64,000 nt of DNA from Pseudomonas brenneri (GCF_007858285.1 NZ_VFIL01000005.1:434001-498000), one strand, 5' to 3'. Shown: positions 37,898-47,858, counted from the stretch's first letter. The notes: generated by a model from the sequence alone, not told the origin. Program-made: numbers and translations.

Positions 37898-39523
37898 ATG
37901 CACCGCAGGAATTTGCTCAAAGCGTCCATGGCCATCGCGGCCTACACCGGGCTGTCGGCCAGTGGTCTGTTGGCCGCCCAGGCCTGGGCCGGTAATCGTG
38001 CAGCCGATGGCGACGCCAAGGCGTTCGACTTCGATTGGCTGAAGAGCCAGGCCAAGCAACTGTCCGGCAAACAGTATCAGGACACCAAGCAGGTACTGCC
38101 GCCCACCCTGGCGACCATGACCCCGCAAAATTTCAATGCCATCGGCTACGACGGTAATCATTCGCTGTGGAAAGACCTCAAAGGCCAGTTGGACGTGCAG
38201 TTTTTCCACGTCGGCATGGGCTTCAAGACCCCGGTGCGCATGCACAGTGTCGACCCCAAGACCCGCCAGGCGCGGGAGGTGCATTTTCGCCCGTCGCTGT
38301 TCAACTATGAAAAAACCACAGTCAATACCCAGCAGCTCAAGGGCGACCTGGGTTTTTCCGGTTTCAAGCTGTTCAAGGCCCCGGAGCTGGATCGTCACGA
38401 TGTGGTGTCTTTCCTTGGCGCCAGTTATTTCCGCGCGGTGGATAACACCGGCCAGTACGGCCTTTCGGCCCGCGGCCTGGCCATCGACACCTACGCCAAC
38501 AAACGCGAAGAGTTCCCCGATTTCACCCAGTTCTGGTTCGAGACGCCGGACAAGGACAGCACCCGTTTCGTGGTCTACGCCCTGCTCGACTCGCCCAGCG
38601 CCACCGGCGCTTACCGCTTCGACATCGACTGCCAGGCCACGCAGGTGGTGATGGCCATCGACGCCCATATCAATGCGCGTACCGCTATCCAGCAGATGGG
38701 CATCGCGCCGATGACCAGCATGTTCAGTTGCGGCACCCATGAACGGCGCATGTGCGACACCATCCACCCACAGATCCACGACTCCGACCGCCTGGCGATG
38801 TGGCGTGGCAACGGTGAGTGGATCTGCCGCCCGCTGAACAACCCGGCAAAGCTGCAATTCAATGCCTTCGCCGATAAAGACCCGAAAGGTTTCGGCCTGG
38901 TGCAGACCGACCATGAATTCGCCAGTTACCAGGACACCGTCGACTGGTACAGCAAGCGCCCGAGCCTGTGGGTAGAACCGACCACCGCGTGGGGTGAAGG
39001 CTCTGTCGACCTGTTGGAAATCCCTACCACCGGCGAGACCATGGACAACATCGTCGCCTTCTGGACCCCAAAGAAACCGGTGGCCGCCGGCGACTCCCTG
39101 ACCTTTGGCTACAAGCTCTACTGGAGCGCCCTGCCCCCGGTCAGCACGCCGCTGGCACAGGTCAATGCCACCCGTTCCGGCATGGGCGGTTTTACCGAAG
39201 GCTGGGCGCCGGGCGAGCATTACCCGCCGGTCTGGGCCCGCCGTTTTGCCGTGGATTTCAAGGGTGGTGGCCTCGACCGCCTGCCCGCAGGCACCGGGAT
39301 CGAGCCGGTGGTCACCTGTTCCCATGGTGAAGTGAAAGACTTCAGCGTGCTGGTACTCGACGACATCAAGGGCTATCGCATTCTCTTTGACTGGTACCCG
39401 ACCAGCGACAGCGTGGAGCCGGTGGAAATGCGCCTGTTCATTCGCAGCAATGACCGGACCTTGAGTGAAACCTGGTTGTACCAGTACTTCCCGCCAGCCG
39501 CGGACAAGCGCAAGTACACCTGA
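37898..39523 (+). CDS. opgD: periplasmic glucan biosynthesis protein D
   Basis: OpgD shapes osmoregulated periplasmic glucans. The 541-residue protein begins with a Tat signal: HRRNLLKAS is followed by a hydrophobic stretch ending AAQAWA-GN. The mature protein has the MdoG/OpgD fold: [55 protein letters not shown] and the C-terminal [14 protein letters not shown]. The ATG at 37898 is chosen because it places the twin arginines at the N-terminus; the frame from 37814 lacks this. AGG precedes it. Confidence 0.93.
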   Translation: MHRRNLLKASMAIAAYTGLSASGLLAAQAWAGNRAADGDAKAFDFDWLKSQAKQLSGKQYQDTKQVLPPTLATMTPQNFNAIGYDGNHSLWKDLKGQLDVQFFHVGMGFKTPVRMHSVDPKTRQAREVHFRPSLFNYEKTTVNTQQLKGDLGFSGFKLFKAPELDRHDVVSFLGASYFRAVDNTGQYGLSARGLAIDTYANKREEFPDFTQFWFETPDKDSTRFVVYALLDSPSATGAYRFDIDCQATQVVMAIDAHINARTAIQQMGIAPMTSMFSCGTHERRMCDTIHPQIHDSDRLAMWRGNGEWICRPLNNPAKLQFNAFADKDPKGFGLVQTDHEFASYQDTVDWYSKRPSLWVEPTTAWGEGSVDLLEIPTTGETMDNIVAFWTPKKPVAAGDSLTFGYKLYWSALPPVSTPLAQVNATRSGMGGFTEGWAPGEHYPPVWARRFAVDFKGGGLDRLPAGTGIEPVVTCSHGEVKDFSVLVLDDIKGYRILFDWYPTSDSVEPVEMRLFIRSNDRTLSETWLYQYFPPAADKRKYT

Positions 39524-39528
39524 TGCAT

Positions 39529-39560
39529 GCGTTCCCACGCTGGTTACGGCGTGGGAACGC
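39529..39560 (+). terminator. 12-bp hairpin after opgD
   Basis: GCGTTCCCACGC (39529-39540) pairs with GCGTGGGAACGC (39549-39560). There is no T run. The sequence is also a repeat-like palindrome that I have seen as common in P. fluorescens genomes. Confidence 0.6.
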
Positions 39561-39570
39561 CCCACCCGAT

Positions 39571-39756
39571 TCAGAAACGCGAAATGCTCTTCATTGCCCC
39601 GATCAAATAGCGCATTGCCACTTGATCGTTTTCGGTCAAGGCACGGTACTGCTCAAGCAGTTGCGCCTCATCCGAGCTCAGCCGGCGGCCATGCAATGAC
39701 AATTTGCGGCTGAAAAAAAGCGCCAGAACCCCTGCGACACCAATGGACTTGGCCAT
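39571..39756 (-). CDS. small hypothetical protein, 61 residues
   Basis: It starts MAKSIGVAGVLALFFSRKLS, a short hydrophobic stretch near the N-terminus, then a charged tail LSSDEAQLLEQYRALTENDQVAMRYLI. CGGAGAA lies upstream of the ATG at 39756. The N-terminal part is too short and basic for a confident signal call; it might be a small membrane-associated protein. No family recognised. It is convergent with opgD. Confidence 0.65.
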   Translation of the reverse strand: MAKSIGVAGVLALFFSRKLSLHGRRLSSDEAQLLEQYRALTENDQVAMRYLIGAMKSISRF

Positions 39757-39971
39757 GGAATGTTTCTCCGTTTAATAAACAACAACTCCCGCCCCACAAC
39801 TCTGTCCGCGAAGTGCAATACCTCAGCGAGCAAACTGACTGACTTCCTGGGCCAGAAGCCGTCTTACTTCAAGCGTAGAAACTATCCAGACGCTTGTGAG
39901 ATTTTTTTAGAGCATTCACTTAAATAATTGCCTTGAAGCAAAAAGCTTGCAGAAAATTCTTACACCTCATA

Positions 39972-39991
39972 AATTGAGTGACCACTCAATT
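39972..39991. promoter_or_regulatory. candidate TetR operator upstream of the TetR-DUF418 genes
   Basis: AATTGAGTG and CACTCAATT form 9-bp inverted arms with a 2-bp centre. The right arm ends 5 bp before the regulator's ATG, so it could be the autoregulatory site. Confidence 0.65.
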
Positions 39992-39996
39992 AATTA

Positions 39997-40605
39997 ATGA
40001 GACCCAGCGTGCGCACCATTGATCCCCAGCAACGCGAAAGCAAACGCATGGCCCTCCTGGACGCCGCGTCCCAGTGTTTTGCCGAGGCGGGTTTTGTCGC
40101 CACGCGTACCGCTGACATCTGTGCCCTGGCCGGCATGAGCGCCGGCAATCTGTTCCACTATTTCGCCAGCAAGCACGAGGTGTTGCTGGCGCTGGTGGCC
40201 CGCGAAGGTGAAGAGATCCAACAGGCCATGGCACCGCTGGCCAAGGCGGCGGATCCAATGGCGCAGCTGCTGGCCTTCCTCGATCAGGTCTGCCAACTGG
40301 CCTGCGACCGCCACTACGCAGGCCTGGCGCTGGAGATCTCAGCCCTGGGGCATCGCGACGAAGCCGTGGCGCGCCTGGTGAAGGCCAATGACCGCGCCTT
40401 GCGTGACGGCCTACAAGCACTGGTACTGGCGGCGGATAAGGCCGGGCAATTGCAGACCTCATTGAGCGCGCCAGAAGCCGCCAATTGGCTCGCCGCCCTG
40501 ATCGACGGCATGTTCGCTCGCGTGGCTGCCGACCCGAACTTCCACCCCGCGCAACAGACCACGGTCCTGCAAGGCTTGGTGGTTCACCTTCTACAGGGGC
40601 GTTGA
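39997..40605 (+). CDS. TetR-family transcriptional regulator
   Basis: This 202-residue regulator has a TetR helix-turn-helix, SKRMALLDAASQCFAEAGFVATRTADICALAGMSAGNLFHYF (residues ~15-55), and a C-terminal ligand-binding domain. A palindrome lies directly upstream. The downstream DUF418 membrane protein gene starts 2 bp after its stop and probably forms one operon, so the likely target is that gene and the regulator itself. Confidence 0.85.
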   Translation: MRPSVRTIDPQQRESKRMALLDAASQCFAEAGFVATRTADICALAGMSAGNLFHYFASKHEVLLALVAREGEEIQQAMAPLAKAADPMAQLLAFLDQVCQLACDRHYAGLALEISALGHRDEAVARLVKANDRALRDGLQALVLAADKAGQLQTSLSAPEAANWLAALIDGMFARVAADPNFHPAQQTTVLQGLVVHLLQGR

Positions 40606-40607
40606 AC

Positions 40608-41780
40608 ATGCCATCAGTAACCAATGCACGCTTGATACAAGTCGACGCGTTACGCGGGTTTGCCCTGCTGGGCATTCTCAGCGTCAATATCTGGGCCTTT
40701 GCCGATCCCTACTACGCCTCGATCTCCAGCAACCCGGCCTACACCCGTTCACTCGATCATGGGGTGCGCCTGCTGGTGGCCTTGCTGTTCGAAACCAAGT
40801 TCTACCTGCTGTTCTCCTTTCTGTTTGGCTACAGCTTCACCCTGCAAATGGCTGCCGCCGAGCGTGCCGAGGCTGCATTTGTCCCGCGTATGCTGCGCCG
40901 GCAACTGGCACTGTTGGCGCTGGGCCTGGCCCATGGCGCCCTGCTGTACTACGGGGAGATTCTCTCCACTTATGCGCTGTTGGGCCTGGTGCTGCTGGCC
41001 GCGCGCAACCTGTCACCGGCCCGCGCCCGACGGTGGGCGATCAGGCTGGTGGTAGTCGCCTGTTCGACCTGGATGATCCTGGGGGTTTTGCAGGGATTGG
41101 CGGGCGAGGCCAGCAGCGCCACCAACGGTGACGCCTCAGACAAACTGGCAGCCTTTTCCGGCAGTGCCTGGCAGACCTTGCAGTTTCATAGCCTGCATCT
41201 GTGGGAAACGTTGCCGGCGTTGTGGCTGCTGCAAGGGCCGAGCGCCCTGGCGATGTTCCTGTTCGGCTATGCCGCCGGACGGCAACACTGGCTCGCCTCG
41301 CCGCCGGCCTGGAAGCTGCAACGCTTGCTGAAAGTCACTGCTCCCGTGGGCCTGTTCGGCGCCTTGATCTACGCCCTGGCAGCCGCCTACGCGCCCGGCG
41401 GCGGCCTGGAAACCTTTGCCTTCGGCCTCGGCCAACTGACCGCCCCGTTGCTCACCGCCACGTATTGCTTGTTGATGCTCGCACTGTTCAACACGCCTGG
41501 CGGCGCGCGACTGTGCACACTGCTGGCCCCCCTGGGCAAGATGGCCTTGAGCAATTACCTCCTGCAGTCGGCCGTGCTGGGGCTGCTATTCACCGGCTAT
41601 GGTGCAGGCTGGATCAACCAAATCGAGCCATGGCTGCTGCTGCCAATCGCCGGTGTGATTTTTATCGGGCAGATGTGGCTGAGTGCACGCTGGCTGAGCC
41701 GCCATCCCTACGGACCGTTCGAATGGTTGTTGCGAGCCGTGACTTTGCTGGCCTGGCCGAGCTGGCGGCGCAGCGAATAA
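40608..41780 (+). CDS. DUF418 membrane protein (YeiB-like)
   Basis: This 390-residue protein starts MPSVTNARLIQVDALRGFALLGILSVNIWAF, the typical DUF418 opening with RxxxxDxLRGxALLGI. Many hydrophobic helices follow (e.g. LLVALLFETKFYLLFSFLFGYSF, ALLALGLAHGALLYYGEIL), and the DUF418 domain ends with PLGKMALSNYLLQS and a C-terminal GPFEWLLRAVT segment. It is an inner-membrane protein of unknown function. The start ATG at 40608 lies 2 bp after the TetR stop. It is followed by a bidirectional terminator. Confidence 0.9.
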   Translation: MPSVTNARLIQVDALRGFALLGILSVNIWAFADPYYASISSNPAYTRSLDHGVRLLVALLFETKFYLLFSFLFGYSFTLQMAAAERAEAAFVPRMLRRQLALLALGLAHGALLYYGEILSTYALLGLVLLAARNLSPARARRWAIRLVVVACSTWMILGVLQGLAGEASSATNGDASDKLAAFSGSAWQTLQFHSLHLWETLPALWLLQGPSALAMFLFGYAAGRQHWLASPPAWKLQRLLKVTAPVGLFGALIYALAAAYAPGGGLETFAFGLGQLTAPLLTATYCLLMLALFNTPGGARLCTLLAPLGKMALSNYLLQSAVLGLLFTGYGAGWINQIEPWLLLPIAGVIFIGQMWLSARWLSRHPYGPFEWLLRAVTLLAWPSWRRSE

Positions 41781-41813
41781 ACCTCAGGGGAGCGGGCGAT
41801 GATAGGCAAGAAA

Positions 41814-41840
41814 AAACCCACCGCGATCAACGGTGGGTTT
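41814..41840. terminator. bidirectional terminator
   Basis: AAACCCACCG (41814-41823) pairs with CGGTGGGTTT (41831-41840) between two convergent genes, with A and T runs on each side. Confidence 0.85.
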
Positions 41841-41859
41841 GGCTGACAAGCGCAAACAG

Positions 41860-42966
41860 TCAGTCGCGCAAGTCAGACTCATGGATCGGCTGGTCGCGGT
41901 GGGTGGCCCGCTGGTATTGCGCCGGCCAAATCGCCTTGCGCCCGCCCAGGTCGTCATCGGCATGCAGTGGCCAATACGGGTCACGCAACAGTTCCCGGGC
42001 AAGAAAGATGATATCGGCCTGATAGGTGCGCAGAATATGTTCGGCCTGGGCCGGTTCGGTAATCATCCCCACGGTGCCCGTGGCCATGCCGGACTCCTTG
42101 CGCACGCGTTCAGCGAAGCGCGTTTGATAACCAGGCCCGATAGGAATTTCTGCGTTGGCCGCCGTGCCACCGGAGGACACGTCGATCAGGTCGACGCCCA
42201 AGTCTTTCAGGCGGCGCGCCAGCTCCACGGTTTCGTCCGGGTTCCAGCCATCCTCCACCCAGTCGGTGGCCGAGACACGCACAAACAGCGGCAGCTCTTG
42301 CGGCCACACCCCGCGCACAGCCTCGGTGACTTGCAGCACCAGGCGGATGCGGTTTGCAAAGGAGCCGCCGTATTGATCCTGCCTCTGATTGCTCAGGGGC
42401 GAGAGAAACTGATGCAGCAGGTAGCCATGAGCCGCATGGATTTCCACCACTTTGAACCCGGCGCTCAAGGCACGCTTGGCGGCGGCCACGAAGTCAGCAA
42501 TCACCTGTTGGATTTGCCCTTCATCAAGCTGTTTCGGCGCCGTGTGCTGCGGGTCGAAGGCTATCGGCGAGGGCCCAACGGGTACCCAGCCACCGTCTTC
42601 GGGCTTGACGCTGCCATGCTTGCCGAGCCACGGCCGATGGGTGCTGGCCTTACGCCCGGCGTGGGCCAGTTGAATGCCTGCCACCGCCCCTTGGGCGCTG
42701 ATAAAGCGGGTAATGCGCTGCAGGGGTTCAATCTGGGCATCGTTCCACAGCCCCAGGTCCTGGGCGGTGATCCGGCCATCGGCGGTCACGGCGATCGCTT
42801 CGCTGAAAACCAACCCGGCGCCCCCGACAGCGCGGCTGCCCAGGTGTACCAGGTGCCAGTCATTGGCCAGGCCATCGACGGCGGAGTACTGGCACATCGG
42901 CGACACGGCAATGCGGTTGAGCAGGGTCAATTGGCGCAGGGTATAGGGTTCAAGCAACAGACTCAT
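41860..42966 (-). CDS. NADH:flavin oxidoreductase, Old Yellow Enzyme family (YqjM/XenA-like)
   Basis: This 368-residue FMN enzyme reduces activated alkenes, such as enones, quinones or nitro compounds, using NAD(P)H. Cys25 and Tyr27 in PMCQYSA mark the YqjM/XenA subclass. The substrate-binding His pair is in EIHAAHGYLLHQF, and FMN-binding segments RVSATDWVEDG, GTVGMIT and ARELLRDPYWP follow. The ATG at 42966 gives MSLLLEPYTLRQLTL; the longer frame upstream is not conserved. In PAO1 an OYE gene also lies beside recJ. Confidence 0.9.
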   Translation of the reverse strand: MSLLLEPYTLRQLTLLNRIAVSPMCQYSAVDGLANDWHLVHLGSRAVGGAGLVFSEAIAVTADGRITAQDLGLWNDAQIEPLQRITRFISAQGAVAGIQLAHAGRKASTHRPWLGKHGSVKPEDGGWVPVGPSPIAFDPQHTAPKQLDEGQIQQVIADFVAAAKRALSAGFKVVEIHAAHGYLLHQFLSPLSNQRQDQYGGSFANRIRLVLQVTEAVRGVWPQELPLFVRVSATDWVEDGWNPDETVELARRLKDLGVDLIDVSSGGTAANAEIPIGPGYQTRFAERVRKESGMATGTVGMITEPAQAEHILRTYQADIIFLARELLRDPYWPLHADDDLGGRKAIWPAQYQRATHRDQPIHESDLRD

Positions 42967-43135
42967 GGGGCACCTCTTCTCGTATCCGGTGGGCATTGGC
43001 TCCAGGGTTCTGTCTGACCGGTGCACGTGACGAGAAGATGAAAGGCCCGTCCCCTTCGGGCTAAAAACAGACGAGGTCACCAGACCAATCACACAGTGCT
43101 TAGAGACTAGTCGACAACCGGGGATTGCACAGGGT

Positions 43136-44845
43136 TCAGCGTGGTTCGATGTGGGCAATCATCAATTGCACGGTTTCCTGGCCACGGAATTCATTCACAT
43201 CGAGCTTGTAGGCCAGCTCTACCCAGCGAATGGTCGGGTTCGGCCAGACTTCGCGGTCGATACCAAAGGCAATGCCATCGAGTTTCACCGCGCCACACTC
43301 GCTCTTGAGCACCACCTTGAGGTGACGCTCGCCCACCACCCGCTGCTCCACCAGTTGAAACACCCCGTGAAACAGCGGCTCGGGAAAATGCTGGCCCCAA
43401 GGCCCGGCATTGCGCAGGGCGCGAGCCAGTTCCAGGTGAAACTCCTCCACCGCCAGGGTGCCATCGGACAACAGGCGCCCGGTAAGGTCTTCTTCACGCA
43501 GTTGCCGGCGTACTTCGGCGTCGAAGGCTTCGGCGAACAGCGGGAAGTTCGCTTCAGGCAAGGTCAAGCCCGCCGCCATGGCGTGGCCGCCGTATTTGGC
43601 GATCAGGTTCGGGTGCTGGCTGGCCACCACCGCCAGGGCATCGCGGATATGGAACCCCGGCACCGAACGCCCGGAGCCCTTGAGCAGACCGTCACCGGCA
43701 TCGGCAAAGGCGATGGTCGGGCGGAAATAGCGCTCTTTCATACGTGAAGCCAGAATCCCGATCACGCCCTGGTGCCACTCCGGGTCGAACAGGCACAGGC
43801 CAAATGGCATCGACTCCACCGGCAAGTCCTTGAGCTGGGCCAGGGCTTCACGCTGCATGCCCTGCTCGATGGCCTTGCGGTCCTGGTTCATGCCATCCAG
43901 TTGCGCGGCCATTTCCCGGGCCTGGGCAAAGTCGCTGGTGAGCAGGCACTCGATGCCCAGGCTCATGTCATCCAGGCGCCCGGCCGCATTGAGTCGTGGG
44001 CCAAGAATAAAACCCAGGTCGGTGGAGGTGATACGTGCGTGGTCACGCTTGGCCACTTCGAGGATCGCCTTGATGCCTGGCCGTGCACGCCCGGCGCGGA
44101 TACGCTCCAGGCCCTGATAGACCAGAATGCGGTTGTTGGCATCCAGCGGTACCACGTCGGCCACACTGCCCAGGGCCACCAGGTCGAGCAGCTCGCCGAT
44201 GTTGGGCTGTGGCTGCTTGTCGTACCAACCCAGGCTGCGCAAGCGCGCACGCAAGGCCATCAGCACGTAGAAAATCACCCCCACGCCGGCCAGGGCCTTG
44301 CTGGGGAACGTGCATCCAGGCTGGTTCGGGTTGACGATGGCATCGGCCGCCGGCAGTTCATCGCCGGGCAAGTGGTGGTCGGTGACCAGCACCTTGAGCC
44401 CCGCCGCCTTCGCCGCCGCCACGCCTTCGACACTGGAGATGCCGTTGTCCACAGTGATCAGCAACTGCGGCTCACGCTGCAAGGCCACGGCAACGATTTC
44501 CGGGGTCAGGCCGTAGCCGTATTCGAAGCGGTTGGGCACCAGGTAATCGACATGGGCAGCGCCGAGCAAGCGCAGGCCAAGGGTGCCCACGGTGCTGGCG
44601 GTGGCGCCGTCGGCGTCGAAGTCGCCGACGATCAGGATGCGCTGGCGCTGCTCCAGGGCCGTCACCAGCAAGTCCACGGCAGCCTCGATCCCCTTGAGCT
44701 GCTGATACGGAATCAGCCGCGCCAGGCTTTTATCCAGCTCATCCTGCGAGGTCACGCCACGGGCGGCGTAAAGACGGGTCAGCAACGGTGGCAATTCACC
44801 GAGGAACGGCAGGACGGCGGGCAATGGGCGGGGATCGATACGCAT
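43136..44845 (-). CDS. recJ: single-stranded-DNA-specific 5'-3' exonuclease RecJ
   Basis: RecJ degrades single-stranded DNA in recombination and mismatch repair. The 569-residue protein has DHH-family motifs GDFDADGATAS (residue ~74), TVDNGISS, VTDHHLPGDELP (DHH) and LGFILGPRLNAAGRLDD; the DHHA1 motif HQGVIGILASRMKERY and KYGGHAMAAGLT follow. Both Asp/His metal ligands are present. Length and start are typical. Confidence 0.97.
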   Translation of the reverse strand: MRIDPRPLPAVLPFLGELPPLLTRLYAARGVTSQDELDKSLARLIPYQQLKGIEAAVDLLVTALEQRQRILIVGDFDADGATASTVGTLGLRLLGAAHVDYLVPNRFEYGYGLTPEIVAVALQREPQLLITVDNGISSVEGVAAAKAAGLKVLVTDHHLPGDELPAADAIVNPNQPGCTFPSKALAGVGVIFYVLMALRARLRSLGWYDKQPQPNIGELLDLVALGSVADVVPLDANNRILVYQGLERIRAGRARPGIKAILEVAKRDHARITSTDLGFILGPRLNAAGRLDDMSLGIECLLTSDFAQAREMAAQLDGMNQDRKAIEQGMQREALAQLKDLPVESMPFGLCLFDPEWHQGVIGILASRMKERYFRPTIAFADAGDGLLKGSGRSVPGFHIRDALAVVASQHPNLIAKYGGHAMAAGLTLPEANFPLFAEAFDAEVRRQLREEDLTGRLLSDGTLAVEEFHLELARALRNAGPWGQHFPEPLFHGVFQLVEQRVVGERHLKVVLKSECGAVKLDGIAFGIDREVWPNPTIRWVELAYKLDVNEFRGQETVQLMIAHIEPR

Positions 44846-44889
44846 GGGGTGATGGGGGCTTCTCTAGCTATAGATAAAAATGCTCACCC

Positions 44890-44989
44890 TGTAGGAGCGA
44901 GCTTGCTCGCGAAGAACGCATGGGCACCGCATTCATTCTGGATACCCGCGTTATCGTTGATGCCCTTCGCGAGCAAGCTCGCTCCTACA
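44890..44989. repeat. REP element pair (inverted)
   Basis: TGTAGGAGCGAGCTTGCTCGCG is inverted as CGCGAGCAAGCTCGCTCCTACA, in the 3' region of yaeQ. Confidence 0.85.
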
Positions 44990-45006
44990 GAGGGCGGTGT
45001 TGAGTA

Positions 45007-45549
45007 TTAGCCGCGTTCGCCGACCAGCCACTGCAGCTGCACTTCGTGCTGGCCGCGGTCATCGGTGACGAAGATCGTGCCTTCGCTGATCATCACGTCC
45101 CACTTGATCACCCGCGGCATGTCCTTGGCCAGGGTTTCCAAAACTTCCTGGGGAACCGCAGCGATGTGTACGTTCTTCAGGTTATTGGCCACCGGCACCA
45201 CCTTGCCTTCCCACACTCGCAGGCTGCCATAGGCCAGCAGACTGGTACGCTCGGTGCGACGCGAACACCAGGTCAGGCGGTCAGCATCGGGCTGGCCGAC
45301 TTCGATCCAGTGCAGGACCCGATCATCCAGGCTTTTTTCCCACAGGGCTGGTTCGTCTACATCTGACAGTCCGCGACCAAACGACAACTGCTCGTTGTAC
45401 CAAAGGGCGTAGGCCAGCAAACGCACGGTCATGCGTTCTTCGGTTTCCGAGGGGTGACGGGCGATGGTTTGCTTGACGCTCTCGTACACCGAACGATCGA
45501 GGTCGGTCAGGTTGAGTTCAAACTTGTAGGTCGTGGACGGCTGGGCCAT
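45007..45549 (-). CDS. yaeQ: YaeQ-family protein
   Basis: This 180-residue protein matches YaeQ: YKFELNLTDLDRSVYE near the N-terminus, RMTVRLLAYALWYNEQLSFGRGLSDVDEPALWEKS in the middle and WVEVGQPDADRL-like (WIEVGQPDADRLTWCSRRTER) later. The fold is nuclease-like, of the PD-(D/E)XK type, with D77/E79-like acidic residues (DVDEPALW) and a Lys in the strand; activity is not established. It lies upstream of recJ on the same strand, separated by a REP pair. Confidence 0.9.
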   Translation of the reverse strand: MAQPSTTYKFELNLTDLDRSVYESVKQTIARHPSETEERMTVRLLAYALWYNEQLSFGRGLSDVDEPALWEKSLDDRVLHWIEVGQPDADRLTWCSRRTERTSLLAYGSLRVWEGKVVPVANNLKNVHIAAVPQEVLETLAKDMPRVIKWDVMISEGTIFVTDDRGQHEVQLQWLVGERG

Positions 45550-45697
45550 GAACGGGCTTCTAGAGACAGGAAAAGGCGGCCAGTCTAACCGATGGCGAGG
45601 TCATTCAACGAATCCTGCGCTGTATCATCCTTATCCCTGCACCACTCGCCTATGTTAAAAGGCAATACACACCTGCCCTGCGCTTGTAAGGATCCTC

Positions 45698-46897
45698 ATG
45701 TCGTTTACCGCCAAACCGCTTGCCGGCCTGAAAGTCATCGAACTGGGCACTTTGATCGCCGGCCCGTTCGCTTCGCGCATTTGCGCCGAGTTCGGCGCTG
45801 AAGTGATCAAGGTCGAATCCCCCGACGGCGGCGACCCGCTACGCAAATGGCGCAAGTTGTATGAAGGCACGTCACTGTGGTGGTTTGTGCAGGCGCGCAA
45901 TAAAAAGTCCCTGACCCTGAACCTCAAGCACCCAGACGGCCTGGCGATTCTCAAGCAACTGCTGGCAGATGCCGACATCCTGATCGAGAACTTCCGCCCC
46001 GGCGTGCTGGAAAAGCTCGGCCTGGACTGGAACACCCTGCACGCCCTGAACCCCAAACTGGTGATGGTACGGCTCTCCGGTTTTGGCCAGACCGGGCCAA
46101 TGAAGGATCAACCGGGGTTCGGTGCGGTCGGTGAATCCATGGGCGGCCTGCGCTACATCACCGGTTTCGAGGACCGCCCGCCGGTGCGCACCGGGATTTC
46201 CATCGGCGACTCCATCGCCGCGCTGTGGGCAGTGATTGGCGCACTCATGGCCTTGCGCCATCGCGAGGTCAACGGCGGCCTCGGCCAAGTGGTGGATGTG
46301 GCGCTGTATGAAGCCATCTTCGCCATGATGGAAAGCATGATCCCCGAGTTCGATGTGTTCGGGTTTATCCGCGAGCGCACCGGCAACATCATGCCGGGGA
46401 TCACCCCGTCATCGATCCATACCACCGCCGATGGCAAGCATGTACAGATTGGCGCCAATGGCGATGCGATCTTCAAGCGTTTCATGCAGGCCATCGGCCG
46501 TGAGGACCTGGCCAATGACCCGCAACTGGCCAGCAACGATGGTCGCGACAGCCGGCGTGACGAGTTGTATGGCGTGATCGACCGCTGGGTCAACGGCTTG
46601 CCACTGGCGCAAGTGGTGGAACAGTTGAACCTGGCCGAAGTACCTGCCAGCCGGATCTACAGCGCCGAAGACATGCTCGGCGACCCGCAATACCTTGCCC
46701 GGGAAATGTTCCTCAAGGCCCAATTGCCCGACGGCAAGGATTTCAAGATGCCCGGCATCGTGCCCAAGCTTTCGGATACACCCGGCAGTTGCGAGTGGGT
46801 CGGGCCGGAACTGGGCGAGCACAATGGCGTGATCCTTCAATCATTGGGCTACGACAGTACCGCCGTGGCCCGTTTGCGCAAGGATGGCGCGATCTGA
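45698..46897 (+). CDS. CaiB/BaiF family CoA-transferase
   Basis: This 399-residue type III CoA-transferase moves CoA between carboxylic acids. It begins PLAGLKVIELGTLIAGPFASRICAEFGAEVIKVE and contains the LNLKHPDGLAIL, LSGFGQTGP and GDSIAALWAVIGAL segments; the catalytic Asp is probably in RTGISIGDSIAAL. The donor and acceptor are unknown. The TIGR02285 gene follows 25 bp later on the same strand. A possible promoter is in the 148 bp upstream. Confidence 0.9.
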   Translation: MSFTAKPLAGLKVIELGTLIAGPFASRICAEFGAEVIKVESPDGGDPLRKWRKLYEGTSLWWFVQARNKKSLTLNLKHPDGLAILKQLLADADILIENFRPGVLEKLGLDWNTLHALNPKLVMVRLSGFGQTGPMKDQPGFGAVGESMGGLRYITGFEDRPPVRTGISIGDSIAALWAVIGALMALRHREVNGGLGQVVDVALYEAIFAMMESMIPEFDVFGFIRERTGNIMPGITPSSIHTTADGKHVQIGANGDAIFKRFMQAIGREDLANDPQLASNDGRDSRRDELYGVIDRWVNGLPLAQVVEQLNLAEVPASRIYSAEDMLGDPQYLAREMFLKAQLPDGKDFKMPGIVPKLSDTPGSCEWVGPELGEHNGVILQSLGYDSTAVARLRKDGAI

Positions 46898-46922
46898 TGC
46901 GGTTCGGAGCACGCTCAAGATA

Positions 46923-47807
46923 ATGGCCGGCCGCTTCATCAGGGCGCTGCGGCGCTTGTGGCTCATCGCCCCGCTGCTCGGGGCCTGGCCGCTATCGAGC
47001 CTGGCACAGGAGACGTTGACCTGGGTGGTGCGCGACCTGCCGCCGATGACCATTTTCGAGGGTCCGAAACAAGGCCAGGGCAGCGTGGACAAACTGCTGG
47101 CGTTGTTGATCGAACGTCTGCCGCTGTATCACCACCAGATCCAGCACGTCAACCGCGCCCGTGGCATGCAAATGCTCCACGCGCCCTCCCTCACCTGTGA
47201 TCCGTCGTTGCTGTGGACACCGGCGCGGGCCAAGACCATCGTCTTTTCCACCCCGGCCTTCGCCGTGTTGAGCAATGGCATTGCCATTCGCCGTAGCCAA
47301 CTGGATGCCATGGCGCCGTATGTGGCTGACGGCACGTTCGATCTGGCGAAATTTCTTGATGGGCAGCAGTCCCGTCTTGGGGTGATCGCCGAACGCAGCT
47401 ACGGCTCCGGCATTGACGAGCAGTTGAGCCACGCCGCACCGCTCAAGGTGACGCCCCACTACGGCAACGAAGCCCTCGGCAGTCTGTTGCAGATGCAGCG
47501 CCTGGGTCGGTTGGAGGCCGTGCTGGGGTACTGGACGGAAATCCGTTATCAGGCTGCACAACAGGGCCTTGATCCCCAGGACCTGCTGTTTTATCCCATC
47601 AGCGGCACGCCGCGTTATCAGCGCATCCATATCGCTTGCTCGAACTCCCCGCTGGGGCGTCAGGCCATGAGCCATATCAACCGCGAATTACAGAGTATTC
47701 CACAGGAACCGTTACTCCAGTCCTACGCCAACGGGCTGGACCCGCTGATGCGCGAGCAATACCTCAGGGACAACCCGAGGTTTTTCAACGAAACGTCGCA
47801 GCCTTGA
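46923..47807 (+). CDS. TIGR02285-type periplasmic solute-binding-like protein
   Basis: This 294-residue protein has a signal peptide ending SSLAQ-ETLTWVVRDLPPMTIFEG and a two-lobed SBP_bac_3-type fold. The body matches TIGR02285: HHQIQHVNRARGMQMLHA, CDPSLLWTPAR, GVIAERSYGSGID and LGYWTEIRYQA. Role is unknown. The ATG at 46923 gives a normal signal peptide; the upstream frame from 46884 overlaps the CoA-transferase stop. It may be co-transcribed with that gene, although the functional link is unclear. Confidence 0.8.
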   Translation: MAGRFIRALRRLWLIAPLLGAWPLSSLAQETLTWVVRDLPPMTIFEGPKQGQGSVDKLLALLIERLPLYHHQIQHVNRARGMQMLHAPSLTCDPSLLWTPARAKTIVFSTPAFAVLSNGIAIRRSQLDAMAPYVADGTFDLAKFLDGQQSRLGVIAERSYGSGIDEQLSHAAPLKVTPHYGNEALGSLLQMQRLGRLEAVLGYWTEIRYQAAQQGLDPQDLLFYPISGTPRYQRIHIACSNSPLGRQAMSHINRELQSIPQEPLLQSYANGLDPLMREQYLRDNPRFFNETSQP

Positions 47808-47826
47808 TAAATCCCAGGCAAAAAGA

Positions 47827-47858
47827 AACCCCGAGCAGTGGGGAGACAACTCGGGGTT
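47827..47858 (+). terminator. terminator after the TIGR02285 gene
   Basis: AACCCCGAG (47827-47835) pairs with CTCGGGGTT (47850-47858). Confidence 0.7.
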
